Positions 35,484 to 44,506 of a stretch of DNA of 59,609 nucleotides are shown here, piece after piece. Under the pieces are notes generated by a model. That model had not been told where the DNA came from and ran no database searches. It worked only from the letters and a program-made list of their open reading frames with translations. This DNA comes from Phreatobacter sp. GTDB lineage: Bacteria > Pseudomonadota > Alphaproteobacteria > Rhizobiales > Phreatobacteraceae. The translations under genes and the position numbers were made by a program. The stretch spans positions 1-59,609 of the forward strand of contig NZ_JAUYFA010000079.1 in NCBI RefSeq assembly GCF_030691135.1. The letters are read 5' to 3'. Position 1 is the first letter of the stretch. Each line of letters opens with the position of its first letter.

Positions 35484-36959
35484 ATGGCAGGATTCGACCC
35501 CGATGCGGTGAATGTGCCCCCGGGCCACTTCATCGATGCCGTGCATCGCGGCGGCCGCACCGGGCTGCCCGTCGTCCGGCCGTCCGACGGCAGGATCTAC
35601 GCCACGCTGCCGGATGGCGATGCCGCGCTGGTGGACGAGGCGGTGACCAGCGCCCGGCGGGCCTTCACCACCTCGGGGTGGCCGCAACTGGCCCCGCGCG
35701 CCCGCGCGCGAATCCTGAACCTTTGGGCCGACGCCATCGCGGCGGACGCTTCCGCCCTCGCCCGGCTTGAGGCCGTCGGCTCGACCCGCCCGATCCGCGA
35801 TGTTCTGGCCTGGGACATTCCCTACACTGTCGACGTCATCCGCTTCTTCGCCGAACTCTGCGACAAGGATGGTGGTGCGGTCGCGGCGACGGCGTCCGAC
35901 CATCTCGGCCTGATGATCCACGAGCCCTTCGGCGTCGTCGGGGCCATCGCCCCGTGGAACTTCCCGCTCGTCATGGCGATATGGAAACTGGCGCCGGCTC
36001 TCGCCGCGGGCAATGCCGTCGTGCTGAAGCCTTCGGAGATGACGCCCTTCAGCGTGGTCCGGCTCGCCGAACTTGCCGTGGGGGCGGGCCTGCCGCCTGG
36101 CCTGTTCAACGTGGTCCAGGGGCGCGGTGCGACAGTCGGCGAGGCCATCTGCCAGCATCCCCTCGTCGGCAAGGTCAGCTTTACCGGCTCCACGCGCACG
36201 GGCGCGCGCATCATGGCCAATTGCGCCCTCCATGGCACCAAGCCGGTCACCCTGGAGCTGGGCGGCAAGAGCCCGCAGGTCGTCTTCGCCGATGTCGCTG
36301 ATCCCGCAGTGACGGCCGTCACGGTGGCGCGGGCGATCGCCGGCAATGCCGGGCAGGTCTGCGTCGCTGGATCCCGGCTCATCGTCGAGGAGCGTTTGGC
36401 GGCCGAGATGACGGAACGGATCGCCGCCCATTTCGCGACCCTTGTCGCCGGCCCGACCTGGGACGCGGACACGACCCTGCCGCCGATCATCTCCGAAGGC
36501 CAGTGTGGTCGCATCGAGTCCCTGGTCGGCGAGGCCTTGACGGCGGGCGGCCGGCTGCTGGCGGGCGGCCATCGCCTGCGCCAGCCGCAGGACGGCGCCT
36601 TCTTCGCGCCGACGATGATCGATCGATTACCTGCTGACGCCGACATCCTGCGCGAGGAGGTTTTCGGGCCGGTCCTCACCGTCCAGACCTTCCGCGACGA
36701 GGCCGAGGCGTTCGCGCTCGCCGGGCACCCTACCTATGGCCTGGCGGCAGGCATCCACACCGCCAATCTCGACCGCGCCATGCGGGCGATCCGCGCCATA
36801 GAGGCCGGTACAATCTGGGTCAACCGCTACGGGCGCTCCTCCGACCACATCATTCCCACCGGTGGCTTCGGGCAGTCGGGAATTGGCAAGGATCTCGGCC
36901 GACAGGCCTTCGATGCCAACCGCCGGACCAAGTCCGTCCTTATGGCCTTCTCGGCCTGA
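35484..36959 (+). CDS. NAD(P)-dependent aldehyde dehydrogenase
   Basis: A 491-residue ALDH with all catalytic residues: Asn159 in APWNFP, Glu258 in LELGGKSP and nucleophile Cys293 in GNAGQVCVAGSR; Lys182 in LKPSE binds the cofactor. It is closest in style to gamma-aminobutyraldehyde/betaine aldehyde-type enzymes, but the specificity is not fixed by sequence. It opens a plus-strand series (ALDH, HAD hydrolase, PuuB-like oxidase, Dpp-type importer) and is divergent from the GNAT gene. Likely role: oxidation of the aldehyde released by the amine oxidase or aminotransferase of the block. Confidence 0.92.
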   Translation: MAGFDPDAVNVPPGHFIDAVHRGGRTGLPVVRPSDGRIYATLPDGDAALVDEAVTSARRAFTTSGWPQLAPRARARILNLWADAIAADASALARLEAVGSTRPIRDVLAWDIPYTVDVIRFFAELCDKDGGAVAATASDHLGLMIHEPFGVVGAIAPWNFPLVMAIWKLAPALAAGNAVVLKPSEMTPFSVVRLAELAVGAGLPPGLFNVVQGRGATVGEAICQHPLVGKVSFTGSTRTGARIMANCALHGTKPVTLELGGKSPQVVFADVADPAVTAVTVARAIAGNAGQVCVAGSRLIVEERLAAEMTERIAAHFATLVAGPTWDADTTLPPIISEGQCGRIESLVGEALTAGGRLLAGGHRLRQPQDGAFFAPTMIDRLPADADILREEVFGPVLTVQTFRDEAEAFALAGHPTYGLAAGIHTANLDRAMRAIRAIEAGTIWVNRYGRSSDHIIPTGGFGQSGIGKDLGRQAFDANRRTKSVLMAFSA

Positions 36960-37104
36960 GCACCTACAGAAAACTGCCGGGCGGCGCCCGTACAACAGCA
37001 GAATCTGCCATGTGGCCCATGCAAAGCTTCCGTGAAATCCAGCCGGGTCATGCCAGCCTTGATGACACGGCACGAGCTCGGAATGCAGGGGATCAAGACG
37101 CGCC

Positions 37105-37773
37105 ATGACCGCCTTCCGGCCCAAATTCATCACCTTCGACTGCTACGGGACGCTGACCCGGTTTCGCATGAGCGAGATGGCCCGCGAAATGTTCGCCGAC
37201 CGGGTTCCTGCCGATCGGATTGATGATTTCATTCGCGATTTTTCGACCTATCGCCTCGACGAAATTCTCGGCCCCTGGAAGCCCTACCGGGATGTCCTGG
37301 TGAATGCCATCCAGCGCACGGGCAAGCTTTGGGGGTTCCCGGTGTCCGAGGCAGAGGGCGAGAAATTCTATCTCGCGGTGCCGACCTGGGGACCGCATGC
37401 CGATGTCCCGGCCGGGCTCTCCAAGGTTGCCGCCAAGATTCCCCTGGTCATTCTGTCCAACGCCTCGAATGACCAGATCCAGCACAATGTCGACAAGCTC
37501 GGCGCGCCCTTTCATGCCGTCTACACGGCGCAGATGGCGCAGGCCTACAAGCCGCGCATGCAGGCCTTCGAGTTCATGCTCGACCAGCTCGGCTGCTCGC
37601 CCGAGCACATTCTCCATGTCTCATCGTCCTATCGCTACGACCTGATGACGGCCCATGACATGCGCTTCGGCATGCGCGCCTTCGTCAACCGCCAGCACGA
37701 GCCGCTGACGCCCTATTACGGTGCGCACGAGATCGCCGATATCGGCGGGCTCGCCGGTCTGGTCGGACTGTGA
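37105..37773 (+). CDS. Haloacid dehalogenase type II-like HAD hydrolase
   Basis: A 222-residue HAD protein. Nucleophile Asp12 in ITFDCYGTLTRF, Ser in VILSNASNDQ, Lys in AYKPRMQAFEFML and the closing HVSSSYRYDLMTA block are present with the spacing of type II haloacid dehalogenases. It shares this family with the protein at 26.7 kb, so two members stand at the two ends of the catabolic block. Here it lies between the ALDH and a PuuB-like oxidase on the same strand, with a 43-base gap to the latter. Real substrate unknown; many such proteins in amino-acid clusters have never been assayed. Confidence 0.85.
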   Translation: MTAFRPKFITFDCYGTLTRFRMSEMAREMFADRVPADRIDDFIRDFSTYRLDEILGPWKPYRDVLVNAIQRTGKLWGFPVSEAEGEKFYLAVPTWGPHADVPAGLSKVAAKIPLVILSNASNDQIQHNVDKLGAPFHAVYTAQMAQAYKPRMQAFEFMLDQLGCSPEHILHVSSSYRYDLMTAHDMRFGMRAFVNRQHEPLTPYYGAHEIADIGGLAGLVGL

Positions 37774-37816
37774 GGTTGGCGATGACCGGACGCCTACCGA
37801 CACGGACCAGGTCATC

Positions 37817-39091
37817 ATGAACCCCGCCTCCTATTGGCTCGACACGGCACTGCCCTTCAACGGTTCCTCGCCAGAGCCCGTCTCCGGTCGCTTTGACGTG
37901 GTCGTCATCGGCGGGGGCTTCACCGGTCTTTCCGCCGCCAGGACCCTGGCGCGGCTCGGCGTCTCGGTCGCGCTGCTCGAGGCCGGAAGGGTCGCCTCGG
38001 AGGCCTCGGGGCGCAATGGCGGGCACTGCAACAACGGCCTTGCCCACGATTTCTCGGCAACGGCCGCGGCGCATGGCATCGATCGGGCGCGGGAAATGTA
38101 CCGCGCCTTCGATGCCGGTGTGGACCTTGTGGAGGAGATCGTCCGCAGTGAGGAGATCGACTGCCATTTCGTCCGCTCGGGCAAGCTCAAGCTGGCGGCG
38201 AAACCGGCGCATTTCGATTCCATGCGCCGGGCGCGCGACGTCCTGGCGCGCGAGGTCGACGACGACACTGCGATCATCGAGCGTGGTGACCTGAGAACCG
38301 AGATCGGCAGTGACGGTTATCATGGCGGACTTCTCTACCGCCGGTCGGCCATGCTGCATGTCGGCAAGTTCGGCCAGGGGCTGGCAGGTGTGGCGGCGCG
38401 CGCCGGTGCGACCATCTTCGAGGATGCGGCCGTGACCGCGATCGAGGAACTGGCCGGGCAGTACCGTATCGGCACGATCCGCGGCACCGTTGTCGCCGAC
38501 AAGGTGATCCTCGCCACCGGCGCGAGCCAGCACGGTCCTTTCAGCTGGTTCCGCCGCCGCCTCGTCCCCATCGGCAGCTTCATCATCGTCACCGAGCCCC
38601 TCGGCGAGAACCTTGCCCGCGACATCATGCCGGGCGGGCGCACCTGCACCACCACGCAGAACATCGGCAACTACTTCCGTCTCACACCCGACAATCGCCT
38701 CGTCTGGGGTGGTCGGGCACGGTTCGCCATGTCCAGCCCGAGGTCTGACCTCAAGAGCGGCGAGATCCTGCAAAGGCAGTTGCGGGCTGTCTTCCCGCAG
38801 ATTGCAGATTGCCGCATCGACTATTGCTGGGGCGGCCTCGTCGACATGACGCAGGATCGACTGCCGCGCTCCGGCACCCATCGCGGCATGCATTTCGCCA
38901 TGGGCTTCTCGGGTCACGGCGTCCAGATGTCGACCTATATGGGCGACCTCATGGCCCGCGAAGCCATCGGGCAGGATGTGGCCAACCCTTGGCGCGACCT
39001 CGATTGGTCCGCCGTTCCGTTCCACTTCGGCAAGCCGTGGTTCCTGCCCTTCGTGGGGCTGTACTACCGCGCCAAGGATCGCTGGTCCTGA
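37817..39091 (+). CDS. FAD-dependent oxidoreductase, PuuB/gamma-glutamylputrescine oxidase-like
   Basis: A protein of about 424 residues. The N-terminus YWLDTALPFNGSSPEPVSG before the FAD motif VVVIGGGFTGLSAARTLARLG is characteristic of the PuuB/OrdL group, and SEASGRNGGHCNNGLAHDF is the matching flavin-contact segment. The C-terminus has MGFSGHGVQMSTYMG. PuuB oxidises gamma-glutamylputrescine to an aldehyde; relatives act on other N-substituted amino acids. ATG 37817 is chosen because the conserved N-terminus starts there. With the ALDH upstream it fits an amine-to-acid route, and the importer downstream may supply its substrate. Confidence 0.87.
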   Translation: MNPASYWLDTALPFNGSSPEPVSGRFDVVVIGGGFTGLSAARTLARLGVSVALLEAGRVASEASGRNGGHCNNGLAHDFSATAAAHGIDRAREMYRAFDAGVDLVEEIVRSEEIDCHFVRSGKLKLAAKPAHFDSMRRARDVLAREVDDDTAIIERGDLRTEIGSDGYHGGLLYRRSAMLHVGKFGQGLAGVAARAGATIFEDAAVTAIEELAGQYRIGTIRGTVVADKVILATGASQHGPFSWFRRRLVPIGSFIIVTEPLGENLARDIMPGGRTCTTTQNIGNYFRLTPDNRLVWGGRARFAMSSPRSDLKSGEILQRQLRAVFPQIADCRIDYCWGGLVDMTQDRLPRSGTHRGMHFAMGFSGHGVQMSTYMGDLMAREAIGQDVANPWRDLDWSAVPFHFGKPWFLPFVGLYYRAKDRWS

Positions 39092-39235
39092 GCCAGGGAG
39101 GGAGGTGGCAACGACGGCCTGAGACGGCAAAACGGCAAGATCCCCATCGGCGAGAGAGGGCAAAGGCTCCGCGCCGCCGGGGGACGATCCAGAGATCTGC
39201 AGAGTGACGACCACCAAGACCAGGGGAACTCAACA

Positions 39236-40861
39236 ATGACCGGACAGTCCTTCGATCCGCTTTCGCTCCTGTCGCTGACGGAGCGCCAACGCCTCATGCA
39301 GGCCGTGCGCACCGGCGCCTCTCGCCGCGACGTCCTCGCCCTTCTCGGTGCGATCGGCATCGGTGCCGGCTTCGGCGGGAGCCTGATCGGCGCCGCCACG
39401 ACGGCCCATGCCCAGACCCCGAAAAAGGGCGGCAAGATCCGTGTTGCCGGTTTTGGTACATCGACCGCGGATACGCTCGATCCCGCAAAGCAGTCCTATT
39501 CGACGGACTATTGCCGTTGTTCGATGTTCTACAACGGCCTCGTCGACCTCGATGCCACGCTGACGCCGCAGATGTCGCTGGCGGAATCCATGACCAGCGA
39601 CAAGGCGACGGTCTGGACCATCAAGCTGCGCAAGGGGGTGCAGTTCCACGACGGCAAGGAGTTCAAGGCCGAAGACGTCGTCTTCTCCCTGCAGCGCCAT
39701 CTCGATCCGGCAACGGGGTCGCGGGCCCGCGCCCTCGCCGCCCAGATGAAGGAGATCGTCGCCTCCGGCACCCATGAGGTGACGATCACACTGACCGGTC
39801 CCAATGCTGATTTCCCCGTCGTGCTCGGTACGCATCACTTCCTGATCGCTGCGGCCGGTACGACCGACTTTACCAAGGGAATCGGCACCGGCCCCTACAA
39901 GTGCAAGGAGTTCACGCCCGGCGTGCGGTCCATCGCCGTGCGCAACGAGAACTACTGGAAGCAGGGCGGCGGACCCTATGTCGATGAGATCGAGTTCTTC
40001 GGCATTCCCGACGTCGGAGCCCGCGTCAACGCGCTGATGGCCGGCGATGTCCATCTGATCGGCAACGTAAACCCGGCCTCGGCCCGTCTGGTTCTCGCGC
40101 GCAATGATCTGGCGATCATGGAGACCAAGTCAGGCAATTATACCAATCTGGTCATGCGCCTTGACCAGTCGCCTGGCAACAACGCCGATTTCGTCCTCGG
40201 CATGAAGCTGCTGATGAACCGCAACGTCATTCGTCGCAACGTCTTCCAGAACTATGCGGAGGTGGCGAACGACCAGCCGATCCCGCCGATGAACCGCTAC
40301 CATGCGAAAGACATTCCGCAGCGTCCCTTTGATCCGGAAAAGGCCAAGTTCCATCTGAACAAGGCCGGGGCGATCGGCTCGACCATTCCCGTGGTTACCT
40401 CCGTCGCCGCGACCGGTTCGGTCGAGATGGGCTTGCTGCTGCAGCAGGCGGCCCAGGCCATCGGTGTCAAGATCGACCTGAAGCAGGTGCCGGCCGACGG
40501 CTACTGGTCAAATTTCTGGATGAAGGTTCCGGTTGGCTATGGAAACATCAACCCGCGCCCCTCGGCCGATGTGCTATTCAGCCTGTTCTTCGCCTCCACG
40601 GCGGCCTGGAACGAGAGCGGCTGGAAGAACGAGAAGTTCGACCAGTTGCTGCTGGCCGCACGCGCCGAGACGGACGGGGCCAAGCGCAAGCAGATGTACA
40701 CCGACATGCAGGTGATGGTGCACGAGAGCTCCGGCATCGGCATTCCAGTCTTCATCAGCGGTCTCGACGCCCATTCGGCCAAGCTGAAAGGCTTGACGCC
40801 GATGGGAACGGGCTCGCTCATGGGCTTCGCCTTCGCCGAGCATGTCTGGCTCGACGCCTGA
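39236..40861 (+). CDS. Dpp/Opp-type ABC substrate-binding protein with Tat signal
   Basis: A 541-residue family 5 binding protein. A long N-terminus of about 60 residues carries a twin-arginine motif (GASRRDVLALLG) followed by a hydrophobic stretch and AHAQ cleavage site, so it is probably exported folded by Tat. The mature part starts KKGGKIRVAGFGTSTADTLD and contains the usual LRKGVQFHDGKEFKAEDVVFS and GTGPYKCKEF motifs. The downstream stem-loop and permease, permease and double-ATPase genes make a complete importer in layout. One permease is interrupted. Ligand unknown; position after the oxidase suggests an N-substituted amino acid or opine. Confidence 0.9.
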   Translation: MTGQSFDPLSLLSLTERQRLMQAVRTGASRRDVLALLGAIGIGAGFGGSLIGAATTAHAQTPKKGGKIRVAGFGTSTADTLDPAKQSYSTDYCRCSMFYNGLVDLDATLTPQMSLAESMTSDKATVWTIKLRKGVQFHDGKEFKAEDVVFSLQRHLDPATGSRARALAAQMKEIVASGTHEVTITLTGPNADFPVVLGTHHFLIAAAGTTDFTKGIGTGPYKCKEFTPGVRSIAVRNENYWKQGGGPYVDEIEFFGIPDVGARVNALMAGDVHLIGNVNPASARLVLARNDLAIMETKSGNYTNLVMRLDQSPGNNADFVLGMKLLMNRNVIRRNVFQNYAEVANDQPIPPMNRYHAKDIPQRPFDPEKAKFHLNKAGAIGSTIPVVTSVAATGSVEMGLLLQQAAQAIGVKIDLKQVPADGYWSNFWMKVPVGYGNINPRPSADVLFSLFFASTAAWNESGWKNEKFDQLLLAARAETDGAKRKQMYTDMQVMVHESSGIGIPVFISGLDAHSAKLKGLTPMGTGSLMGFAFAEHVWLDA

Positions 40862-40870
40862 TCCAGTCAT

Positions 40871-40895
40871 GGCGCCTCCGCTTCGCGGGGGCGCC
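40871..40895 (+). promoter_or_regulatory. Intercistronic stem-loop after the second binding-protein gene
   Basis: GGCGCCTCCGC (40871-40881) pairs with GCGGGGGCGCC (40885-40895) over 11 positions with one G-T wobble and a 3-base loop; no T-run follows. It occupies the same place as the stem-loop at 22514-22535. Confidence 0.55.
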
Positions 40896-40921
40896 TCTCG
40901 AGAGGATGAAAGGAGCAGGCG

Positions 40922-41878
40922 ATGAGGGCGACGATAGGCTGGCTTCTGCTGAGCCGCTTCCTGCTGTCGCTGGCAACGCTCCTCTTCGTCGCCACGGCGG
41001 TCTTCGTCATCACCAATCTACTGCCGGGTGACGTTGCGCAGGAACTGCTTGGCTAGGCCGCGACGCCCGAGGCGGTCGCCGGCCTGCGCAAGGCGCTAGG
41101 CCTCGATGTGCCGCCCTTCCAGCGCTATCTCGCCTGGCTCGGAAAGCTGATGACCGGCGATGCCGGCCTGTCTCTGGTCAACGGCCAGCCGGTCGCTGCG
41201 CTCATCGGGTCGCGTCTGGGCAACTCCCTCATTCTCGCCGGTGTGACTGCGCTCGTCGCTGTTCCGCTCGCATTGACGCTCGGGATCACCTCAGCGGTCT
41301 GGCGGGGGTCCCTCTACGACCGGGTGGTAGGGGCTTCGACGGTGATGGTCGTCTCGGTACCGGAGTTCCTGGTGGCATCGGCGGCGGTTCTGATCTTCGC
41401 GGTTCACCTGCAATGGGTGCCGGCGCTGTCCCAGCTCGGCCGGATCAATGGCCTCTTCGATGCCATCCGCGTTTTCGCGCTGCCGGTCATGACGCTGACC
41501 TTTGTCGTCGTCGCCCAGATGGCGCGCATGACCCGCGCCGCTCTCGTCGACGTACTGTCGTCGTCCTATGTTGAGATGGCGCGTCTGAAGGGCGCCAGCC
41601 AAATGCGCATCGTCTTGTGGCATGCCTTGCCCAATGCCATCGGGCCCATCGCCAATGCGATCGCCTTCTCGCTGTCCTTCCTGCTCGGCGGGGTCATCAT
41701 CGTAGAGACCATCTTCAACTATCCGGGCATCGCCAAGCTGATGGTCGACGGCGTGTCGACGCGCGACCTGCCGCTGGTCCAGGCCTGCGCCATGCTGTTC
41801 TGTGCCGCCTATCTCGTCCTCGTCACCGCAGCCGACGTGGCCGCCATCCTCGCCAATCCACGTCTGAGGCAGGGCTGA
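40922..41878 (+). pseudogene. DppB-like ABC permease interrupted by an in-frame TAG
   Basis: From ATG 40922 (AAAGGAG just upstream) the frame encodes the standard DppB N-terminus (LLLSRFLLSLATLLFVATAV, then LPGDVAQELLG) and meets TAG at 41054-41056. The same frame continues without other defect through ATPEAVAGLRKALGLDVPP to a normal end at 41878, including the coupling loop (MARLKGASQMRIVLWHALP). Relatives have Gln where the TAG stands, so one C-to-T change explains it. A restart at ATG 41108 would lose the first membrane helix. Either a recent nonsense mutation, a sequencing error or read-through. The other three genes of the importer are intact, which favours a recent event. Confidence 0.85.
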
Positions 41879-41880
41879 GC

Positions 41881-42720
41881 ATGGCCGCCATCGCCGACAG
41901 TCGCCCCCGCCGACGACGTAACCTCACCCGCATCATCGCTCCGCTGGTCGTCCTCGTCTGGCTGCTCGTCGCGGTCTTCGGCCCGGCGATTTCCCCATAT
42001 GATCCCGCTGGCATCCAAGACGCCGACTTGTTCGAGGGCTTCAGCGCCAAGTTTCTCCTGGGGACAGATTTTTTTGGCCGCGACATGCTCTCCCGCATCA
42101 TTGCCGGCACTCGCCTGACTCTCGGGATAGCGATTGTCGCGACGAGTCTGGCGGTCACGACCGGCCTGATGCTCGGCCTTGCTGCCTCGGCGATCGGCGG
42201 CTTCTTCGACTCCGCCCTCAGCCGCTTTCTCGATGCGCTGATTTCCATTCCCTCGAAGATGTTCGGTCTCGTCGTCGTCACAGCCGTCGGCTCGTCGGTG
42301 CCGGTGCTGATCTTGACGCTCGCGATCATCTATGTGCCGGGCTGCTACCGCATTGTCCGGTCCGTGGCGGTGAATGTCGCGGCCCTCGATTTTGTCGTGG
42401 CTGCGCGCGCACGCGGGGAGGGCACGTTCTACATCATGACCAGGGAGATCCTGCCCAACATGGTGAGCCCGGTCCTCGCCGATTTCGGCCTGCGCTTCAT
42501 CTATGTCGTGCTGCTGCTGTCGAGCCTCAGCTTCCTCGGCCTCGGGGTGCAGCCCCCGCAGGCCGACTGGGGCTCGCTGGTGCGCGAGAACATCAGTGGC
42601 CTTGCCTACGGCGCTCCCGCCGTCGTCTTGCCGGCGCTCGCCATTGCCTCCCTGACCATCGCCGTGAACCTGTCGATCGATTCCTTCTTCAGCGGCCGCG
42701 TGCGCGAGGGAGTGCATTGA
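41881..42720 (+). CDS. Dpp/Opp-type ABC permease, DppC-like
   Basis: A 279-residue permease with about six helices, the marker FLLGTDFFGRDMLSRIIAGT and a coupling loop (FVVAARARGEGTFYIMTREILPNM region). ATG 41881 lies two bases after the upstream permease stop; the longer frame to 41617 is inside that gene. The next gene starts one base after its stop. It would pair with the interrupted DppB-like permease, so the importer cannot work unless that gene is read through or rescued by another permease. Confidence 0.9.
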   Translation: MAAIADSRPRRRRNLTRIIAPLVVLVWLLVAVFGPAISPYDPAGIQDADLFEGFSAKFLLGTDFFGRDMLSRIIAGTRLTLGIAIVATSLAVTTGLMLGLAASAIGGFFDSALSRFLDALISIPSKMFGLVVVTAVGSSVPVLILTLAIIYVPGCYRIVRSVAVNVAALDFVVAARARGEGTFYIMTREILPNMVSPVLADFGLRFIYVVLLLSSLSFLGLGVQPPQADWGSLVRENISGLAYGAPAVVLPALAIASLTIAVNLSIDSFFSGRVREGVH

Positions 42721-42721
42721 G

Positions 42722-44503
42722 GTGACAGCCCTCGTCAGCATTCAGGACCTGTGGGTGACGGCGCGCGGCGCCAACGGGACGGAGACCGAGATCGTCAAGG
42801 GCGTCAGCCTCGAGGTCGCGCGTGGCGAGGTGCTCGGGCTCATCGGCGAGTCGGGCTCTGGCAAGACGACGATCGCGCTCGCCACCATGGGATACGCCCG
42901 CTACGGCTGCCGCATATCAGGCGGCACGATCCGGGTCGGCGAGGCAGAGATCACGGCGCTGGGCGAGAAGGCCTTGCGGGCGATCCGCGGCCGGCGCATC
43001 GCCTATATTGCCCAGAGCGCGGCGGCCTCCTTCAATCCCTCCCGCACGATCATGGCGCAGGTCATCGAAAGCGCGCTGATCCACGGCACCGCCAGCGAAG
43101 CCGAGGCGCGCGCCAAGGCCGTCGACCTGTTCCGCGCCCTCGCCATTCCCGCGCCGGACACCATCGGCAACCGCTATCCGCATCAGGTCTCCGGTGGCCA
43201 GTTGCAGCGCCTCATGGCGGCCATGGCACTGATCACGGACCCCGATGTCGTCATCTTCGACGAGCCGACGACGGCGCTGGACGTGACGACGCAGATCGAG
43301 GTGCTCAAGGCCTTCAAGGCGGCGATCCGCGACCGGACGACCACCGGCATCTATGTCACCCACGATCTCGCGGTCATCGCCCAGATTGCCGATCGCATCG
43401 TCGTGCTCCGCAACGGCGAGGTCCGCGAGACCGGGCCGATCGATGACCTGCTGAAGCAGCCGAAGAACGACTACACCAGAAGCCTTCTCGCCGCCGCCGA
43501 GCCGGCGCCGCGGCTGCGGGACGAGGATGCCAAGTCCAAGGAGCCGCCACTTCTCACCGTAGCTGGGCTGACGGCCGGCTATGGCGGCCTGACAGACACA
43601 GGGGAGCCGCGCATCCCGATCCTCAAGGACGTCGCTCTGACGATCGCGCGCGGTGCCTCGCTCGGCATCATCGGCGAGTCCGGTTGCGGCAAGTCGACCC
43701 TTGCCCGTGTCATCGCCGGCCTCGCCCCGCAAACTCGCGGCACCGTGGTGCTGGCGGGCGAAACCCTGCCGCCGGCCCTCGCCCAGCGCAGCAAGGATCA
43801 ACTCCGGCGCATTCAGCTGGTCTTCCAGTCGGCGGACACAGCCCTCAATCCGACCATGTCGATCGAGGAGATCATCGGGCGTCCGCTGACCTTCTATTTC
43901 GGGCTACGCGGCGAGGAGCGCCGCGCCCAGGTCCGCCGGATGCTGGATCTCACACACCTGCCCTCCGATGTTCTGGGCCGACGTCCAGGTGACCTGTCCG
44001 GCGGCCAGAAGCAGCGCGTCAACCTCGCCCGGGCGCTGGCAGCCAAACCCGACGTGCTGCTCTGCGATGAGGTTACCTCTGCGCTCGACACGGTGGTGGC
44101 GGCCGCCATCCTCGACCTCATCGTGGAACTGCGACGCGAACTCGGCCTGACGACCATGTTCATCAGCCATGACCTCAAGACGGTCCGAGCCATCTGCGAC
44201 GACGTCCTCGTGCTCTATGCCGGCCGGCAGGTCGAGACCATGGGCGCCGCAGCGATCCCCGAGACGGATCATCACCCCTATACCCGGCTACTGCTGGCGT
44301 CGGTTCCTGCCCTGCGGCGGGGATGGCTGGAGGAAGAGGCCCTGGCCGCGCGCGAAGGCAAGGTCGACCTCTCCCTGGCCGAGGGCTGCGTCTTCCATCC
44401 CCGCTGCCCCGACCGGATCGCGGGCACCTGCGAGATCGGCCAGCCGCCGATCCGCACAACGGCGGCGGGCGGGGTGATCGCCTGCCACCTTCCGGCAGGT
44501 TGA
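42722..44503 (+). CDS. Fused double ABC ATPase (DppD-DppF type)
   Basis: A 593-residue protein with two nucleotide-binding domains. Domain 1 has GESGSGKTT, SGGQLQRL and VVIFDEPTTALD; domain 2, from about residue 275, has GESGCGKST, LSGGQKQRV and VLLCDEVTSALD. In the last, Val replaces the usual Pro after Glu, a mild variation. The C-terminus ends with the oligopeptide-transporter extension (GCVFHPRCPDRIAGTCE) that carries a cysteine pair. It begins at GTG 42722 directly after the permease stop. It faces the hydantoinase gene tail to tail with only three bases between, so no separate terminator fits there. Confidence 0.9.
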   Translation: MTALVSIQDLWVTARGANGTETEIVKGVSLEVARGEVLGLIGESGSGKTTIALATMGYARYGCRISGGTIRVGEAEITALGEKALRAIRGRRIAYIAQSAAASFNPSRTIMAQVIESALIHGTASEAEARAKAVDLFRALAIPAPDTIGNRYPHQVSGGQLQRLMAAMALITDPDVVIFDEPTTALDVTTQIEVLKAFKAAIRDRTTTGIYVTHDLAVIAQIADRIVVLRNGEVRETGPIDDLLKQPKNDYTRSLLAAAEPAPRLRDEDAKSKEPPLLTVAGLTAGYGGLTDTGEPRIPILKDVALTIARGASLGIIGESGCGKSTLARVIAGLAPQTRGTVVLAGETLPPALAQRSKDQLRRIQLVFQSADTALNPTMSIEEIIGRPLTFYFGLRGEERRAQVRRMLDLTHLPSDVLGRRPGDLSGGQKQRVNLARALAAKPDVLLCDEVTSALDTVVAAAILDLIVELRRELGLTTMFISHDLKTVRAICDDVLVLYAGRQVETMGAAAIPETDHHPYTRLLLASVPALRRGWLEEEALAAREGKVDLSLAEGCVFHPRCPDRIAGTCEIGQPPIRTTAAGGVIACHLPAG

Positions 44504-44506
44504 GGG

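Noticed and set aside
41108-41878. Separate permease gene starting at ATG 41108
   Set aside because: The same frame continues upstream across the TAG with a good ribosome site and a conserved N-terminus, so it is one interrupted gene.
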